Assembly: GCF_028554725.1 (NCBI RefSeq)
Contig: NC_071670.1
Span: forward strand, 67,741,001 to 67,805,000
Origin: Zeugodacus cucurbitae
Taxonomy: Eukaryota; Arthropoda; Insecta; Diptera; Tephritidae
Direction: 5' to 3'
DNA length: 64,000 nt
In this document: piece after piece, positions 24,431 through 38,100 of the stretch
Numbering within the stretch: the stretch's first letter is position 1
How the letters are laid out: each line of letters starts with the position of its first letter
Position numbers and translations under genes: made by a program
The notes under the pieces: generated by a model
Told to the model about the DNA's origin: nothing
The model's input: the letters and a program-made list of their open reading frames with translations, nothing else
Databases searched by the model: none

Positions 24431-24873
24431 ATTAGAGGAAAATATTTTAATGACACTTTAATAAGATAATTTAATACAAAAAAAGTTAAACTTCGAAAAA
24501 AGTATTGCCGAAAAGAAAATCATACGTCTAAATAAACACCCGTTATAAAACAACTTCAACACACTTACATTACTATCCAAAAGCGTACTGAAACTGGAGT
24601 GGCATGCAAATTTTATGATTCTATTTTATATCCAACATTTTCAAGGAAGTCTTTTATTGTATTCATTTCACGTGCGCGAATTTACGAGTTTTTCAGATTT
24701 TAACAGAGTATGTGAAAGAAATTACAAATAGTTAAGAGTAATAATAGAGAACTAACTTTTCAACATGTGAACATTCTGTGATTCTAAAAACGTCACATTT
24801 TTAATATAACTACATTTCAAAAGTAAACCGCATTTTTATCATTATTCAAATAGAAAAACGATTTGAAAATTGC

Positions 24874-25245
24874 TTATGATCTTAAATAAACATTAAGAGT
24901 GACTATGTTAAAGGCGCTTCTCGGATTTATTTTTCTTTGGTATTGGTCTACAACTTTGTCGCCGTTTTTTGTAAATTTAAGACTTTTTTCACTTAGGACA
25001 GCCTCACCGTACGTATCCAAAAGCATTCGATGAGTCTCAGCCGCACTTTTCTTGGAATTAAAAAATAAAAGAAAAATTTCCCGCAAATGTCGAGAATTCG
25101 GCTCAAAAAGTGACATTTTCAGTTGAGAATAAGTTTGGGATGCAAACAGATCTCGACAAATATTTTGTTGGATTAATGTTGACACAAATGTCCAAGATCG
25201 ATATAAAACGATTTAATCGACCAGTGCTTGACCCTAGAGACATCT
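24874..25245 (-). mobile_element. Second mariner A fragment (5' end only)
   Basis: Minus-strand sequence at 24980-25210 repeats the 5' untranslated region and N-terminal transposase of the neighbouring copy (MSLFEPNSRHLREIFLLFFN and SKKSAAETHRMLLDTYGEA), then diverges. The shared upstream sequence ATATAAAACGATTTAATCGA ends both copies. The downstream three quarters of the gene is missing. Confidence 0.8.
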
Positions 25246-28123
25246 ATTGGAAAACGGCGGAAGCAAAGTTGTAGACCTAATAACTTTCTGTCACCACTCG
25301 AAATGATTTTCACCTATAACTGAAACGCATTCAGGAGGACTAGTAACTCTTTAAGAGGATAATCAATATTTTTGCTATCCATTTTATTATAACTTATTTA
25401 TTAACATCGAAAAAAATAAAAAAATTAAAAAAGTTCATAGATTCAAAAATTATCAGCTGATGAAGTGGGGGTCTCAAAAAGCAATATGAACAAAATAAAA
25501 TAAAGGTTATTATTCTAGAGTCGCAGTACATGGAACTACGGATAAGTTGGGAAAGAATAACAAACAATTTTTGTACCACTTGTCATAGAGCTAGTTCCAG
25601 CAATAGAGACGTCTATAACTCGGTCCAGTAGAACTGGAGAAATCGAGTGTATCGTTTTGAAAAATACAGTTTCGAGAAAAACTTGTTTAAAGTTTCGGTT
25701 AAAGCCTAGCCAGTTTGGATCTCCTGTATCTACGAAAATAATTAAAATTGTGAAAAATCTTTTTGTAAATATAAGATGAATCGAATTAAATTATCAAGAC
25801 CGACACGCTCGCATAAACTCGGCATTTTGTTCGAAACGAGAAAGAAAACAAACTGTATTGATATTGGACAGTCAAAACTCAAAATTTGCCAATTGTTTCA
25901 TGGTGTGTTGGGTACAAATAAGTATAAATGCAAAATAATGTCTAAAAATATTTGAAATAGCACTAATTCACTCAACATAATTAGATTTTTTTGTACTTTT
26001 TCAAAAGACTACACTTCCAAATGTTCAAGAGTTTTTCTAATTTAATTTTTCCTATATTACCGTCCACTAAGAACCTATCGAATTTCATTTAAAAGACAAG
26101 CAAAAAAGCCCAGCAGCCAAAACAAAAATTTTCAACATTGCCACATAACACTAAATAACAACAACAATTTGCATACAAGTATTCAAAACAAATCTATTAT
26201 CAAGAGCGATGAGCAGTTTTCCCTTTCAATGGACCACTAAATTTTATTGTAATTTTTGTTTTTATTGTAGTATTTGATACTCGCATAAATTTCGAACAGT
26301 TTGGTTGACCGGCACCGAACGCCAAAAGAGTGCGGTTGAAATGAATATGAAATGGAATTAATATGGAAGAAATATCTGCAAGTCAATGGGTTCGTACAAC
26401 TATATTTAGTAATTTGTGAATAAATGTATCTGCATATGTGTGTGTTTGTACTAATTAATTGTGTGTGCGATAAAATTGTGCAAGTGTTGATTTGTATGCG
26501 TGTGTGTGTTATGTTTGTTTCTTTATCTGTCAATGGCGGCGTAGATTTGTTTCAAGGTCAGCAGCAACACTACTACTACTACTACACACAGAAACGTGCA
26601 CACAAATCTCTTACGCCAAATGGCCAAAAGTGAATTTCAACGCAGAACCGGCCCGCTGATAGCAGCTCCAGCAGCCAGCCAGCGTGTAAGCCGTGGAAGA
26701 TAGCAGCGAGCGGCGCCGGCGTTGGTATGTGTGTGTGTGTCTTCACTTGTGATGCTATTGCTCCAGCCCACACACACACACACACGCACATCGAGAAGGA
26801 TGTAGAAATTATGCTAATGCAGTGATCATTCCGGTTGGGCTCACCTGATTTGAATACACAATAGTTGGTATTGAGCCGGTTCGTTGAGATTTGGTTTTGG
26901 CTTGCCACAGTCGTTCCATTTCGTCTTTGATTAGTTGTACGATGTTGGTGTGCATGTAAATTACAACAAAAATTAAAATAAAAAAATAAATAAAAAACTA
27001 AAGACAAAGAAACTCCATACCGAAATAGAGCTGAGTGATATTTCGCAATCGTTTAAAATAACAATATATACATATGTATGTATGTACACACATAAATAAT
27101 TCACTAGGCGCAGGCTTTAGTTCGTAGAAATAGCCAAAAAAACTATAAAAAATAATAAAAAAGAAATAAAATACAAATCAATTAAAAATATGTTTACAAA
27201 TTAGTTTTTTATACGAATTTTGTTGCAACTCTTACTTTGGTATTTAAATTAGTTGTGCTGTTGTGTGTGTTTAAATTTTGAGATTATTATTTTATTATTA
27301 TTATACTTTGTATTTTATTTTTATTTTTTGTTTTTTCATTAATTTACATATGACCTTGAGTTTTCTACACACACACAGTGCATGCATTCGCTGGGGTGTC
27401 CAACGCCCCGCTGTGAGCAGACTCAACAGCGAAATGAATAATTCGCATCAACTCCGATGTGTGGACGACGGCCATAAATAATATCATTTTATTTATTTGG
27501 AAAATAGTTATTTATTTATTATTGTCAATCATTTGTTGAATGCGATGCTTAATTAGTAAACAACAACTATGTTTGATAAAAATACAACAACAATGGCAGA
27601 GGAGCTCATGCGGTTTATCGCGCTGAAGCTGCGATGAAGTGTTAATGCATGTCTCCACTTCAGTATATTAATGTATGTGAGTGTGTATGTATACTTACTT
27701 ATAGTATTTGTGCGCACATACAAGTGAGCCAGCTGAAGACGTCAAACCATCTGCGAATGTGGCGCTGTGGCGCAATAATCACTAAGGCGCACCTAGCTTG
27801 AAAGTACATCACACCGACGCTGTGATGTACTATCATCACTTTTAAAGAAATAATAATAAAAAAGAAAACTATTAAAAAAATAGCAGCACCATCAATATGT
27901 CAGGCTTTAGGTAAAAGAAATGAAAAACTTAAGAGATTTATGGCGCTAGCAAAGGAAGATATAACATCATTTAGATGTACTGGTGTGTGTGTTTCAACTA
28001 TTTTCTTTGGTATGGGAACTTAAGTACACATAAATATTTGCAACACAACCTCAATTTTTGACGATTCATGAACAATGTGGTGTGGTCCGGTATAATGATA
28101 TATTATAATTATAGAGATGACCT
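25246..28123. other. Intergenic region with GC-richer patches
   Basis: The patch at about 26630-26720 and the one near 27390-27480 are GC-richer than their surroundings and could be unannotated exons, 5' UTR or regulatory DNA. No splice-supported protein was found. (CA)n/(GT)n microsatellites occur near 26500, 26735 and 26770. A perfect 11-bp stem hairpin is at 27803-27831. Confidence 0.4.
27803..27831. other. Perfect 11-bp stem hairpin
   Basis: AGTACATCACA is followed by a 7-base loop and TGTGATGTACT. The arms are fully complementary. There is no T-run or RNA-gene context, so its role is unknown. Confidence 0.5.
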
Positions 28124-28127
28124 TTAA

Positions 28128-28842
28128 GGGGTTAGGGGTAGTCTGAGACACGAAAACATGAGAATTTTCAGTAATTTTTTTTGCTATTAAATCATGTTAT
28201 TTTACGAAAGTAATAATATGGCATTATTATACAATGTTTTGACTTAAAGTCACGAAAATTTGAAAAAAAATGTATAATTTCCAAGGTTATAGCTGTTTGA
28301 CCCAGTTTCAAAAAAAAGGTCCTTGCGGTGACAATCTAAGTCCTTGGAGATTCATCTAAAATCAATCGGATAAAAAAAAATTGTTTTATAAATAGATAAT
28401 CCTAGGCCTGATTCGAAGCTTTTTTTTCAAAAATTAACAAAATGGCGGCCTCAGGAATTTTTTTTTAGATTTTCGGGAAAAAATCAACAGTTAATTGGTC
28501 TTAAAAAATCGAAATTTTTGGAAAAAAATCTTCGGATCAGGCCTGTGTTTATTATGTATTCTAAAAGCTGTATGAATTTCATTTGAATTTCATTAAAATC
28601 TACTGAGCGGTTATCGAGTTACCGTTGCCACCAGTTCAAAAAACATAGGTTTGAGATAAACGCATTTAAAGTTTGACACTAGTGTGTTGGAGTGCCTGAG
28701 CGTTCTTTGTTATTTGTCGAATAACTCGAAAAGTAATTATCGGATCAACTTCAAATTTTCAGAGAATATTTTTAAGATTTTACTCTTAACGAAAATGCAA
28801 AAAATATTGATTTCTTTGAAAATCCTGACTACCCCTAATCCC
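28128..28842. mobile_element. piggyBac-like MITE copy 1 (TTAA-flanked)
   Basis: A 715-base element bounded by TTAA on both sides (28124-28127 and 28843-28846) with terminal inverted repeats GGGGTTAGGGGTAGTC at the left and GACTACCCCTAATCCC at the right. The interior is A/T-rich, has no transposase ORF and is homologous in order to the element at 45942-46651 (shared CAAAATGGCGGC core and terminal pattern). TTAA duplication is the hallmark of piggyBac-type insertion. Confidence 0.8.
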
Positions 28843-28846
28843 TTAA

Positions 28847-29689
28847 ATACCTATTCTCACTTATGATTTTTACTAAGGTAATATTTGTAAATATGGTGAA
28901 ATAATAAAAACCACTCATTAGTCTGTAAGAAGTGAGTTGCATACTCAAACACATAAAAATAATATAATATGGTTCGATTATTTCAGTTCATGTGATTTAC
29001 ATGTCTTCAAACATTTGTTTGCTTGTTGCTAAATATTAATAGTGAATATTAACCTGAATTAACCCACGATTACCATATGGTAACGCAAAATTTATCCCTA
29101 CATTTTCATAAATAACTTGAAAATTTCACTATAAAACTACGAACTACGCTGGTTTTTCATTTCATTTTCGTGCTCAGGCGGTCAAAATACATAGGTGTAT
29201 TTCATTTCAGAAAACTCTGAAACGTAAAAAGTTCTGGGCAGTACCGGGTTAAAGAAAAGAGTATGGATAGTAGGTACCCTATAGCTCCTATATTGTTAGA
29301 ATTGTTTGCTGCAGAAGATTTTCAATTTAAAAAATATTTTACTATATTTATTTTAATTCCGATTTTGAATTTATTTGTGGTATTGTTAGAATTCAATGTA
29401 TATTAAATTTCTTTTCAGACCCACTATGGTTTTCCTGGAAATGACATATTGTGTCCGATATGAGTAGCAGTAGGGCATTAATCCAATTCACATATATTTT
29501 CACATGGGTTCAGATTAAGTCAATCCATCATGTTGTCATTGAACACAAATTTTGTGAAAGACCACGTTTCGGATCATATTGATACTAATGACTTAGCGTG
29601 ATTGATTCCCTGAACGATTTAGCGCTCAAAAGGCCTTTTAAAAAGATATATTATGGATTAATTCTGATTTGGTAGCAGCGAGTCTTACT
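28847..29689. other. AT-rich intergenic DNA
   Basis: Nothing gene-like or clearly repetitive was recognised between the TTAA element and the following retroelement fragment. Confidence 0.5.
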
Positions 29690-30270
29690 AATAATGTCAG
29701 CCTTGAAATCCAACGCAGAATCACTCTTGCCAACAGGTGCTACTATGGACAGTAGTAGGTAATTGAAAAGTAAAGTCCTCTCTCGACGAACAAAAACTAA
29801 ACTCTACAAGTCCCTCATCATTCCCGTCCTACTTTATGGTGCAGTAGCGTGGACGGTGTGAACATCCGATGAGACGGCACTAGGAGTTTTCGAGAAAAAG
29901 GTTTTGCGGAAGATTTATGGTCCCTTAAACATTGGCAACGGTGAATACAGCAGAAGATGAAATGATGAGCTGTATGTGTTATTCGACGACATAGACATAG
30001 TCCAGCGAATAAAAAGACAGCGGCTACGCTGGCTAGGACATGTTGTTCAAATGGACGAATGTGCTCCAGTTATGAAAGTGTTCGATGCAGTACCCGCTGG
30101 TGGAAGCCGAGGAAGAGGGAGGCCTCCACTCCGATGGAAGGACCATGTGGAGAAGGACCTGTCTTCACTTGGTATTACCAATTGGCGCCAAACTGCCAGA
30201 AGGAGAGATGCGTGGCGCGCTGTTGTGGACTCGGCTATAACCGCGTAAGCGCTGGCTACGCCAGAAGAAG
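29690..30270 (+). mobile_element. Non-LTR retrotransposon 3' end, copy 1 of a family
   Basis: Starting abruptly at the LEIQRRITLANR region, the sequence encodes the end of a reverse-transcriptase ORF (KVLSRRTKTKLYKSLIIPVL, FEKKVLRKIYGPLNIGNGEY, KRQRLRWLGHVVQMDE), interrupted by several stops early on, with an intact last 90 codons at 29976-30248. It ends GCTGGCTACGCCAGAAGAAG in a GAA-rich tail. It is 5' truncated and closely related to the longer copy at 47170-48716. Confidence 0.85.
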
Positions 30271-32180
30271 AAGAGCCTCACCTAACCTAGTTTGTAAACT
30301 GTTCTTATGCGATATAATTTGCTGTTTCATTAGAACAATTTTAATTTTAATTTAAGAATATGTATAGGCAGGACTGTCACGAAGTTTTGTGGGTCACAAC
30401 TAGTGTGTCTAAAGAGGTGTCTGAAGATGTAAATTATGCTCTTCAGTATTTACGTCTCGTAATTAAGAGCGATTCACGTAATTCGTGTAACGTGAAAACA
30501 CTATATTAGTCTCCAAAAATTCAGTTTTTATTTATCAAATGTATTTTTATTCAACTAATTCTTCTATAAATCTGATTGATTGTGCATAATTTTATGTTTG
30601 AGCCTAAAAATAAATCTAAAAGTGACCTTACGAAATTTGGAATTCCACAAGGTCTGAAAACAATTTGGCAATAAATAAAACGATAAATACTGTTTAAGCT
30701 TAAAATAAAGTTATAACATGAGTTAATCAGTTAATTTAGATAAAATTTAATTAAGAAATGAATAATATTGCGAATCGCTAATATTAATTAATGAGTGTTC
30801 TTGAAATTTGCCAAGAAGAAGCTAATAGTAGTAGTAGCTATATAGAACGAGAAGAAGATATGTATTTCATATCAATCAATATAATATTTATTTTATTGGC
30901 TTTGATGGAATTTCCAAATAATAAAATATTAAATAAATTGTAAGCATATTTCTCAGCATGAGCGCGCATCAATCAAAGCGGCAATGAGCAAGCGATGCAA
31001 ATGAGTTCGAAAAAAAATAGCATTCAGCAAAATAATACATATCTATTTCCGATATGCTAAGGTTTATAGCGTTTGAGAATTCCGAATTTTTAAGCAGCTT
31101 GGCTTGCAGATACAGTTAGCGGGCACATAAATAGAATAATTTTTGACATTTAAGACTTTAGAAATTCTAACTTTAACGCAATGCAACTAACACGTCTGCA
31201 ACTACAATAACAACAACTACAAGCTGCTAACGTCACAGTGACTCTAACTTTAACTTGTAGTGTAATTGGGTAGACATACCTGTTATAGGTATGTACATAT
31301 GTATGTTTGCATGTGTGTATGTAAGTGCCACAACCCGAATCTATTTATGCAAAGCACTCGAAGTAACTTTTGTGCCAGCACAAACAAACGAATATATGCA
31401 TTATATACATTAGAAGTATGTGTGCGTGTGTGTTGGTGGTAAAGCAAGCGCTGCAGATTAATGAACACGCTCAGCAACTACTTAACTTCAAATCAATATT
31501 CACCAACACCTCAGCAACAGCGCTGACACCTAACCACACATATACATATATATTTAAATGTATGAGTGTGTGTGAAGCGCAGTCGCGTCATCTATGGTGT
31601 GTACCATAGCCAGTGCCACACAGTCAGCGGCAGAGCCAAAGCTTGAGCTAGAGTCAGAGTTAGTGCTAGTGCTAGCGCTAGAGTCACAGTTAGCCGCCGC
31701 ACCACCGTCACCGACAACAACAACAGCATAGCCATCGCCATCGCCATCACCGTCACCACCGTCGTAGTCAATACGTCCGTTCGTCGCCGCAGTGTGCCGT
31801 CAGCAGACCAATTCGAAATTGTTTTCTTGAATCTAGCGAATTTGAAATGCCAAACAGTCGTTGTTAAGAAGTGATTGTGGCCTCACACGCTCAACTCCAG
31901 CTCAGCTACAGCTCAGTGCTCAAGTACACGGTGGCGAAATCGCAAAAAGTAACTAACTAATCAAGCAGACAAGCAAATTAAACGCCTGTAAACGTTTGTA
32001 ATATTTCATTTCAAATTCGTTAACGCTGCATAATTGAACGAAGCGATTCGAAAAAAAATAATAAAAAATAACCGAAACAATAACCGTTCCAACAACAGTC
32101 ACTTTGTGCAATTTCGCGTTTTGTTCGTTTTTAATTACCGTTAAAATACACCGTACACACAACTCAACAAAAATTCAAAA
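30271..32180. other. Intergenic DNA and 5' region of the secreted-protein gene
   Basis: 30271-31250 is AT-rich and featureless. From about 31590 to 32180 the DNA becomes GC-richer, with repeated GCTAG/AGAGTCA motifs, a run of GCCATC hexamers (about 31732-31755) and TCAGT initiator-like sequences (for example in GCTCAGTGCTC near 31912). This is the likely promoter and 5' UTR of the gene starting at 32181. Confidence 0.45.
31732..31755. repeat. GCCATC hexamer repeat
   Basis: Three to four GCCATC-type units followed by related ACCGTCACC sequence in the presumed 5' UTR of the secreted-protein gene. It could encode Ala-Ile or Pro-Ser repeats if translated, but no in-frame ORF is evident. Confidence 0.5.
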
Positions 32181-32197
32181 ATGAAGTACTTCAACAT
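32181..32197 (+). CDS. 17-nt first coding exon of the secreted-protein gene
   Basis: ATGAAGTACTTCAACAT is followed directly by the strong donor GTGAGTG. The ATG context AAAA is good for flies. It was chosen because exon 2 (acceptor TTTCGGCAG at 44106-44114) lacks a start, needs two upstream bases and immediately encodes the hydrophobic core of a signal peptide, while these codons supply the missing charged n-region (Lys at position 2). Confidence 0.75.
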
Positions 32198-35100
32198 GTG
32201 AGTGTTTCCTTCAACTACTTAAATACATTACATACATACATACGTACATAATTTGGTAATAATGTTGTTAATTTTATTGTTTTTTTTATTTGTTTTTGGT
32301 ATTTATTTAATGGACTGCATAATTCATAATAAATAGTTCATGAGTAAGTTGTAATAGATAGACTTTAGAGCGGCGGCAGTGCAGTGAACTTGCTTTGATG
32401 TGGAAATCTTGCATATTTTTAAGTTCCTGAACAGTCAGGCAGTAGTACTATATGCATATAAAAAATATATATATATGCATTTATGCATTTCCAAACTGCA
32501 TTAAAATATAGAATAGTAATAAGGTGAAGTTGTGCAAAGTTGCAATGCAATGCTGTCGGAAATGCAAACACGCCAAGTATTTGGGTTGGACTGCACACGA
32601 GTTCGTGTCTTAAGTCTTTCGATTTTCACAGGCAGTGTTTAGCGGGTTTACTGCTTAAAATGTATATATTTTAGTACTTTGTGCACAGTGTTAGGTGTGT
32701 ATTGGTAGAGTATGCATGAATTTATCGATTGAAGAGGACCTTTGCTTTCATATATACACTGTGTTGTGATGTGTTCAAAAAATAACGGGAATTTTTATTT
32801 TTTTTTTAATATTTATTCATTCGTCTTCAATAATGTTGTCGCCTTCAAAATAGTCGCAATTAGTCAATAGTCTCTTATTCCAATCGTCGAAACACCTCTT
32901 AAGCTCGATATTTTTTGGATAGCCTTTTGCTCTTTCAGCGACTTCTCTTGCTTATATTATTAGAGATTAATTTTTTTTGTATATTGAAATATATATTTTT
33001 ATGTGATGCAAGAAAAAATTGAGATTACATCAATTTATTTTAGTGAGTTGAATTTTGCTTAGCGTATTTGAATGACAACTACTTTTGAATATTTCCAAAT
33101 AATTTCGGCGAAATTCGAAAATATGAAATTCAATCATATTTCTCTCATTATAAAGTTGAGAAAAATGGGAAATTAAGCTTTTTGTTTAAATAATAATACG
33201 AAAATTAAAAAAAAAAATAATAATAACAAATTAGAAAATTATATTTAAAAAATCTTTATAAAATTTGCACGAAAATTATTAAATTTTTATATAATTTTTC
33301 GCAAAAAATTTTAAATTTGCTTTTAAGCTTAAAAGTTGAATTAAAAGTGTTAATAAAATATTTGAAATTTTTATAAAAAAAAATTAAAATTAATTTCTTT
33401 TTGCACATTTTCTAATAAATATCTTCATGTGAGTCTTTGTAGCCTGTAATGGCAAGCAAAACCTATTAATAATGTTTGATTTCCAAATATTTGTTATCGT
33501 TTCAATAATTTACCGTTATAATTACTTTTTTTCCAAAAGGTCCCCATTTGCAAAATTTTATTTTAGTTTTTATAAACTACAATGTTCAAACTGTTGCTAT
33601 TAAATTATCAACCCACTAACTCCGAGTAGATCACAGATAAGAAGTTAGGGTCATTGATAAAAATTAAAAATTTAAAACTTTTTTTTTCATTTATTGTTTT
33701 TTTTTTTTTGTCTCAAATATTCCCTTCCATCCTAAGCGGAGGATATCGAAATTACCAATAACAACTTGTTAAATAATTAAGCTTCTTTCCGACTAAATTC
33801 GCTTGAGACTTGGATATTTAATTTAAGAAGACATCAACTAACTAAAATAACACTAAATGACTAAATTCTTATAGAATAATTTTATCAAAAAAATATGTTA
33901 ATATTCTATAAAAAGTACTTCCCTGCACAATCAAAAATAAATATAATTAATAGAAAAGAAATTACATGAAAATTAATTAAAAAAGAAATAAATTGTTAAA
34001 TAGTGATTTATAGGAAGCACTTAATTTTACTATCAATGCAATATACTCAATATAGATTTTTTTATTCAAATAGTATGTTAATCTTATGCATATTCGAAGC
34101 ATATTTCATAATCAACCCAATGGTTGCCTCAACTTTCTTTGGTTCAAGGCGAACAATGACAAACACATATTTCATTCTCGAACAATTTATTCTGCATACA
34201 ACAACCTGCTACACAGCAACCGAAAGATACCAGCGACTCATCGGCCAAGTCTAAAATTAACTGTTACTCGGCAAAATCATATGCATTATTATATAACCAG
34301 CGGAGATTATCGCTGGACAAACATGTTATTTCATTTCTGAAAATTTGACTTACTCGTTTCCCATGAGAAATCAACATGGCAATTTGATGAAACAAAAACA
34401 AAAAATAAAACAAAAACAACCCAAAACTGATAGCTGTTGATGCAAAAACAACAAAAGAAGATTTGTCTATTTGAACTTTACTATTCATTTGAAATTAACA
34501 TTAATGGCTAAAATGGCAAAGTGCAAAACTGGTTGCAGACCAGCTGAAAAAAATAATTCCAAAAAAGAACTTGAAGCTGAAAAAAAACATTCAAGAAGCG
34601 ACGCTGAAAATAAGATAAATATTTCTGAAAAAACACAGTGTACCAAGTACAAAAAATACGTCACAAAACAATGCCACACAGCAGCGTTAGCTTTTGGTTG
34701 CTATAAAAAATTGTTTAAAAGCGGCAGAGGCGCTGCCGAAGGAAGGGTATAGGCAGTTGTGGCAGCTGCACTGGAAGCAATAAAATTCCAATGAATTTTG
34801 GCAAAATTTTATAAAATAAACACACATACATATATAAATACTAGTAGACGTTACGCGTAAATCATTGAAATTATTAATGAAGTCGAGACTTAATGGTGGT
34901 AAAATAAATAAAATTTGTTTCTATGCAAAATTAATCTAAGACCTAAATCTACATTTTTTAAATTTTTATTTCGAAACAAGATTTTTGAGCCCAAAGGTTC
35001 ACTCAAATCAACCAAAAGATAAAGGTGCTTTTTATAATTCATAATTCAGCGTAGTTCAAACAAAAATTCCAGATGTTAAAGAACTTGTTAATAAGATATG

Positions 35101-38100
35101 TTAGATCTAAGTGGTTCATCAATAGATAAAGTAATGATTTTGTATTTGAAATTTACTAATGAATGAATGAAATTGAAAGAGTAGAACTTTTGTTCAAAAG
35201 CCCATATTAAAATGTTTCTAAAAATGGTTTACTGGAACAACTTATACTCTCAATTTCCTTAAAAGTTACATAGAAAGTAGACTCAAGGCTCAAAATTACC
35301 CTATAAAGCTTTTATAAAATTTTAAAATTCCATTTTCTAAATCTTTAATATACGAGGTGTGCTCAAAAAATAACGGGAATTTTTGTTTTCGAAATAATAT
35401 TTATTCCTTCGTATAGAGTAATATTGTCGCATTCGAAATAGTTCCCATTCGATATTATGCACTTATGTTGGCGCTTCTCCAATCGTCGAAAGACTTCTCA
35501 AACTTCTTCTTCTCAGACTTCTTTCAACGATTTTCCGTATGTTTTTAAAACGGCGGTCATTTGAGGATATCTTTATGTTTGGAACTAGGAAGAGATCACG
35601 AAGTTAATAAATTTGATAATTGGATTCTCCATATCCGAATTTTAGACTTTACAATTCCCGTATAACTATTTTGAATATCGCATATCTATGATAATTTAAA
35701 GGAACTGGCTAAAAAATATTGCTCAGAGAGGAGTCTCAGGTATTTACTAACAACTAACTAGCCAACAAGTATATTTTCTACACATTTCGGTCCTAGTGAG
35801 TTGGCATATGCAATTTATCAAATTACACCAAAAAACATTGGCAGTGATTGTGAATCTTCCCAATAGATATAGAAGTAGTCCAACTACATCTAGTTTAACA
35901 GAGGATACTCTTAAACAAATCAACTGCATACTAGAAAATATTCCCAATAACTCTAGTACAATTTAAATATTTATTTATTTAGCTTTTGCAAGGCAACTAC
36001 GAGTAAGTTGCTGCCATTTATTAGTAAGTGAACAGTTAGTTGCTGGTATTTGCTGGCGATTTTCATACGACCCGTTATGCGGAGAAATGGTTTCAAGGCC
36101 GTTTGGTATCCACCGCGATTAGTCCAACGCCAGCTTTGTCTGCAGCTGCGGCACGAATCGAACGGCCACAGAGCTATAGAGCCACAGCAGCTGCGCCAAT
36201 ATTGTCCAGAACAAACCACTTGATAGAGGGGCCAGCCACACACACTCATATACACACACAGTGCATGCAAAAAGCGGTTGGACACGCGCTCACCGCGCAC
36301 TGAACGCTGCCATTTCGATTGCGAATGCAATACGTTATTTACATGCCTGTTTTTTTTTGTAACGGTTTTTTCTGCGTAAAATAGACTTGTAATTTTCAAT
36401 TGCTTGTTGGCGTTTTTTCATTTTTGTTTGAAGCCACTTCACTCATTGGCCCAAAGCAATACCCGCGCTGGACCGGCTTGGTAGGCGCGTGTGCAGCGCG
36501 CTAAAGCTATTTATATTCGCATTGCAAATTATTAGTTTAATTACAAATTTAACACGCGTTTAAATTAACGGCTCCGGCATACCAACGCACGCACGCACGC
36601 ACACACGCGCACTTACAGTTATGCGGTGCAGCGCCGACTGGCAGACAGATGTAGGCAAATGATATGCTCGCAGCAATGCTGTTTAATTTCAAATATTAAT
36701 ATGCACTAATACAAACTCACTTTGCATTTATGAAAAATTTGAGTGCGCCGCGTCGCGATTACTGCAACCGCCGCAGGCAGGCAATGGCAAACGGCATTTT
36801 TGCAGTCATATTGAGCGATTACACTTACGGTTCGAGAGATTTCTGTGCTAATGCAGGATTAGTTTTGTTTGAAAATATTTGCAACTTGCAGCAACAAAAA
36901 CAGAAAAAAACACATTTTAATAATATTTTCATATACGCAAGGCATTTTTTGGTCGCATGAAATATTTGAAATTGCGAAATTATGTGCAACGAGATTATAA
37001 TAAAATTAAATTAAAACTGTAAAATAAATAAATAAAAAATTTTAATGAAAATTATGAAAAATTAAAATATAAATAAAAAATTTTTTTATTATATTATTTA
37101 AAAAAATTTTCTTAAAAATTTGGGTTTATTTTTTAAAAAATTTTACTCAATTTTGTATCTACACAATTTAAAATAAAACAATTCATTAAAAAAATTTAAA
37201 TTACATTTTTTTGTTTGTTTTATATTCTTTTTATTTTTTTTTTAATTTTAAAATATTTTTTTCAATTAACATTTTTTAATTATTTTATTAATAAACCATT
37301 ATTTTTTTTATTTAGTAAATTCAAATATACATGTATATTCTTGTGCTCATTTAACTAAAAAATACTTAAACGCTAATCTCTAAATAATTTCTTTTCAATA
37401 TAAAATTTTCTACTCCCTCACCTTTTCTTCATCTTCTTTTTACATTTCACCATTGCAATACATTTCCCAACTGCAGTTATTGTGAAAAATCCCAAAAAAA
37501 ACACTAAGCGACGCATGCGCACACTCACACACCGCGCTTCATCTCATTTGTATTGGCATAACAAAAGACTTAAGCGACAAACCGGCATTTGAATACAAAT
37601 CATTAGTGAATAGGTTAACCCAATTTCGTGTGTAAAAAATGTAAAACTAGGTGAATGATTGGGTGATGATGAAAACAACGCCGAAATTTATTACAAACAG
37701 ATGGTGAAATGAAATGTGGCGAAAAAGTGGTAACAAGTTGTATGTTAATTGAAATTCGGTGCATTTTATCCTTGAAAGTTGAGGTATTCGATATACAGAT
37801 ACATTTTTTTTTAATAAAATAAAACATATAAAAATATTTGCGGCAGTGTGATGTTAAGTCTTACAAAAAATTATTTTTTACTCGCCTAGCCACAAAAATT
37901 ATTATATTTTTTTAACAATGAAATATATTTATATTGAAATATTTTAAGAAATGCCATTCGTTTGCTATTGCCACACATATTTTATTGCTATCTTCATCTG
38001 CGCTTACGTGTCCTCCATCATGTGCGCTCACTCACGCCTGTCAATCAGCCACTCCTACACCATTATCTTTGGCACAAATACAAATTATCCTAGTTACGTG

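Noticed and set aside
26582..27007. 141-codon minus-strand ORF
   Set aside because: Composed largely of translated (CA)n microsatellites and AT-rich sequence; no splice or family support.
28684..28866. 60-codon ORF
   Set aside because: Lies inside the TTAA-flanked MITE, which has no coding function.
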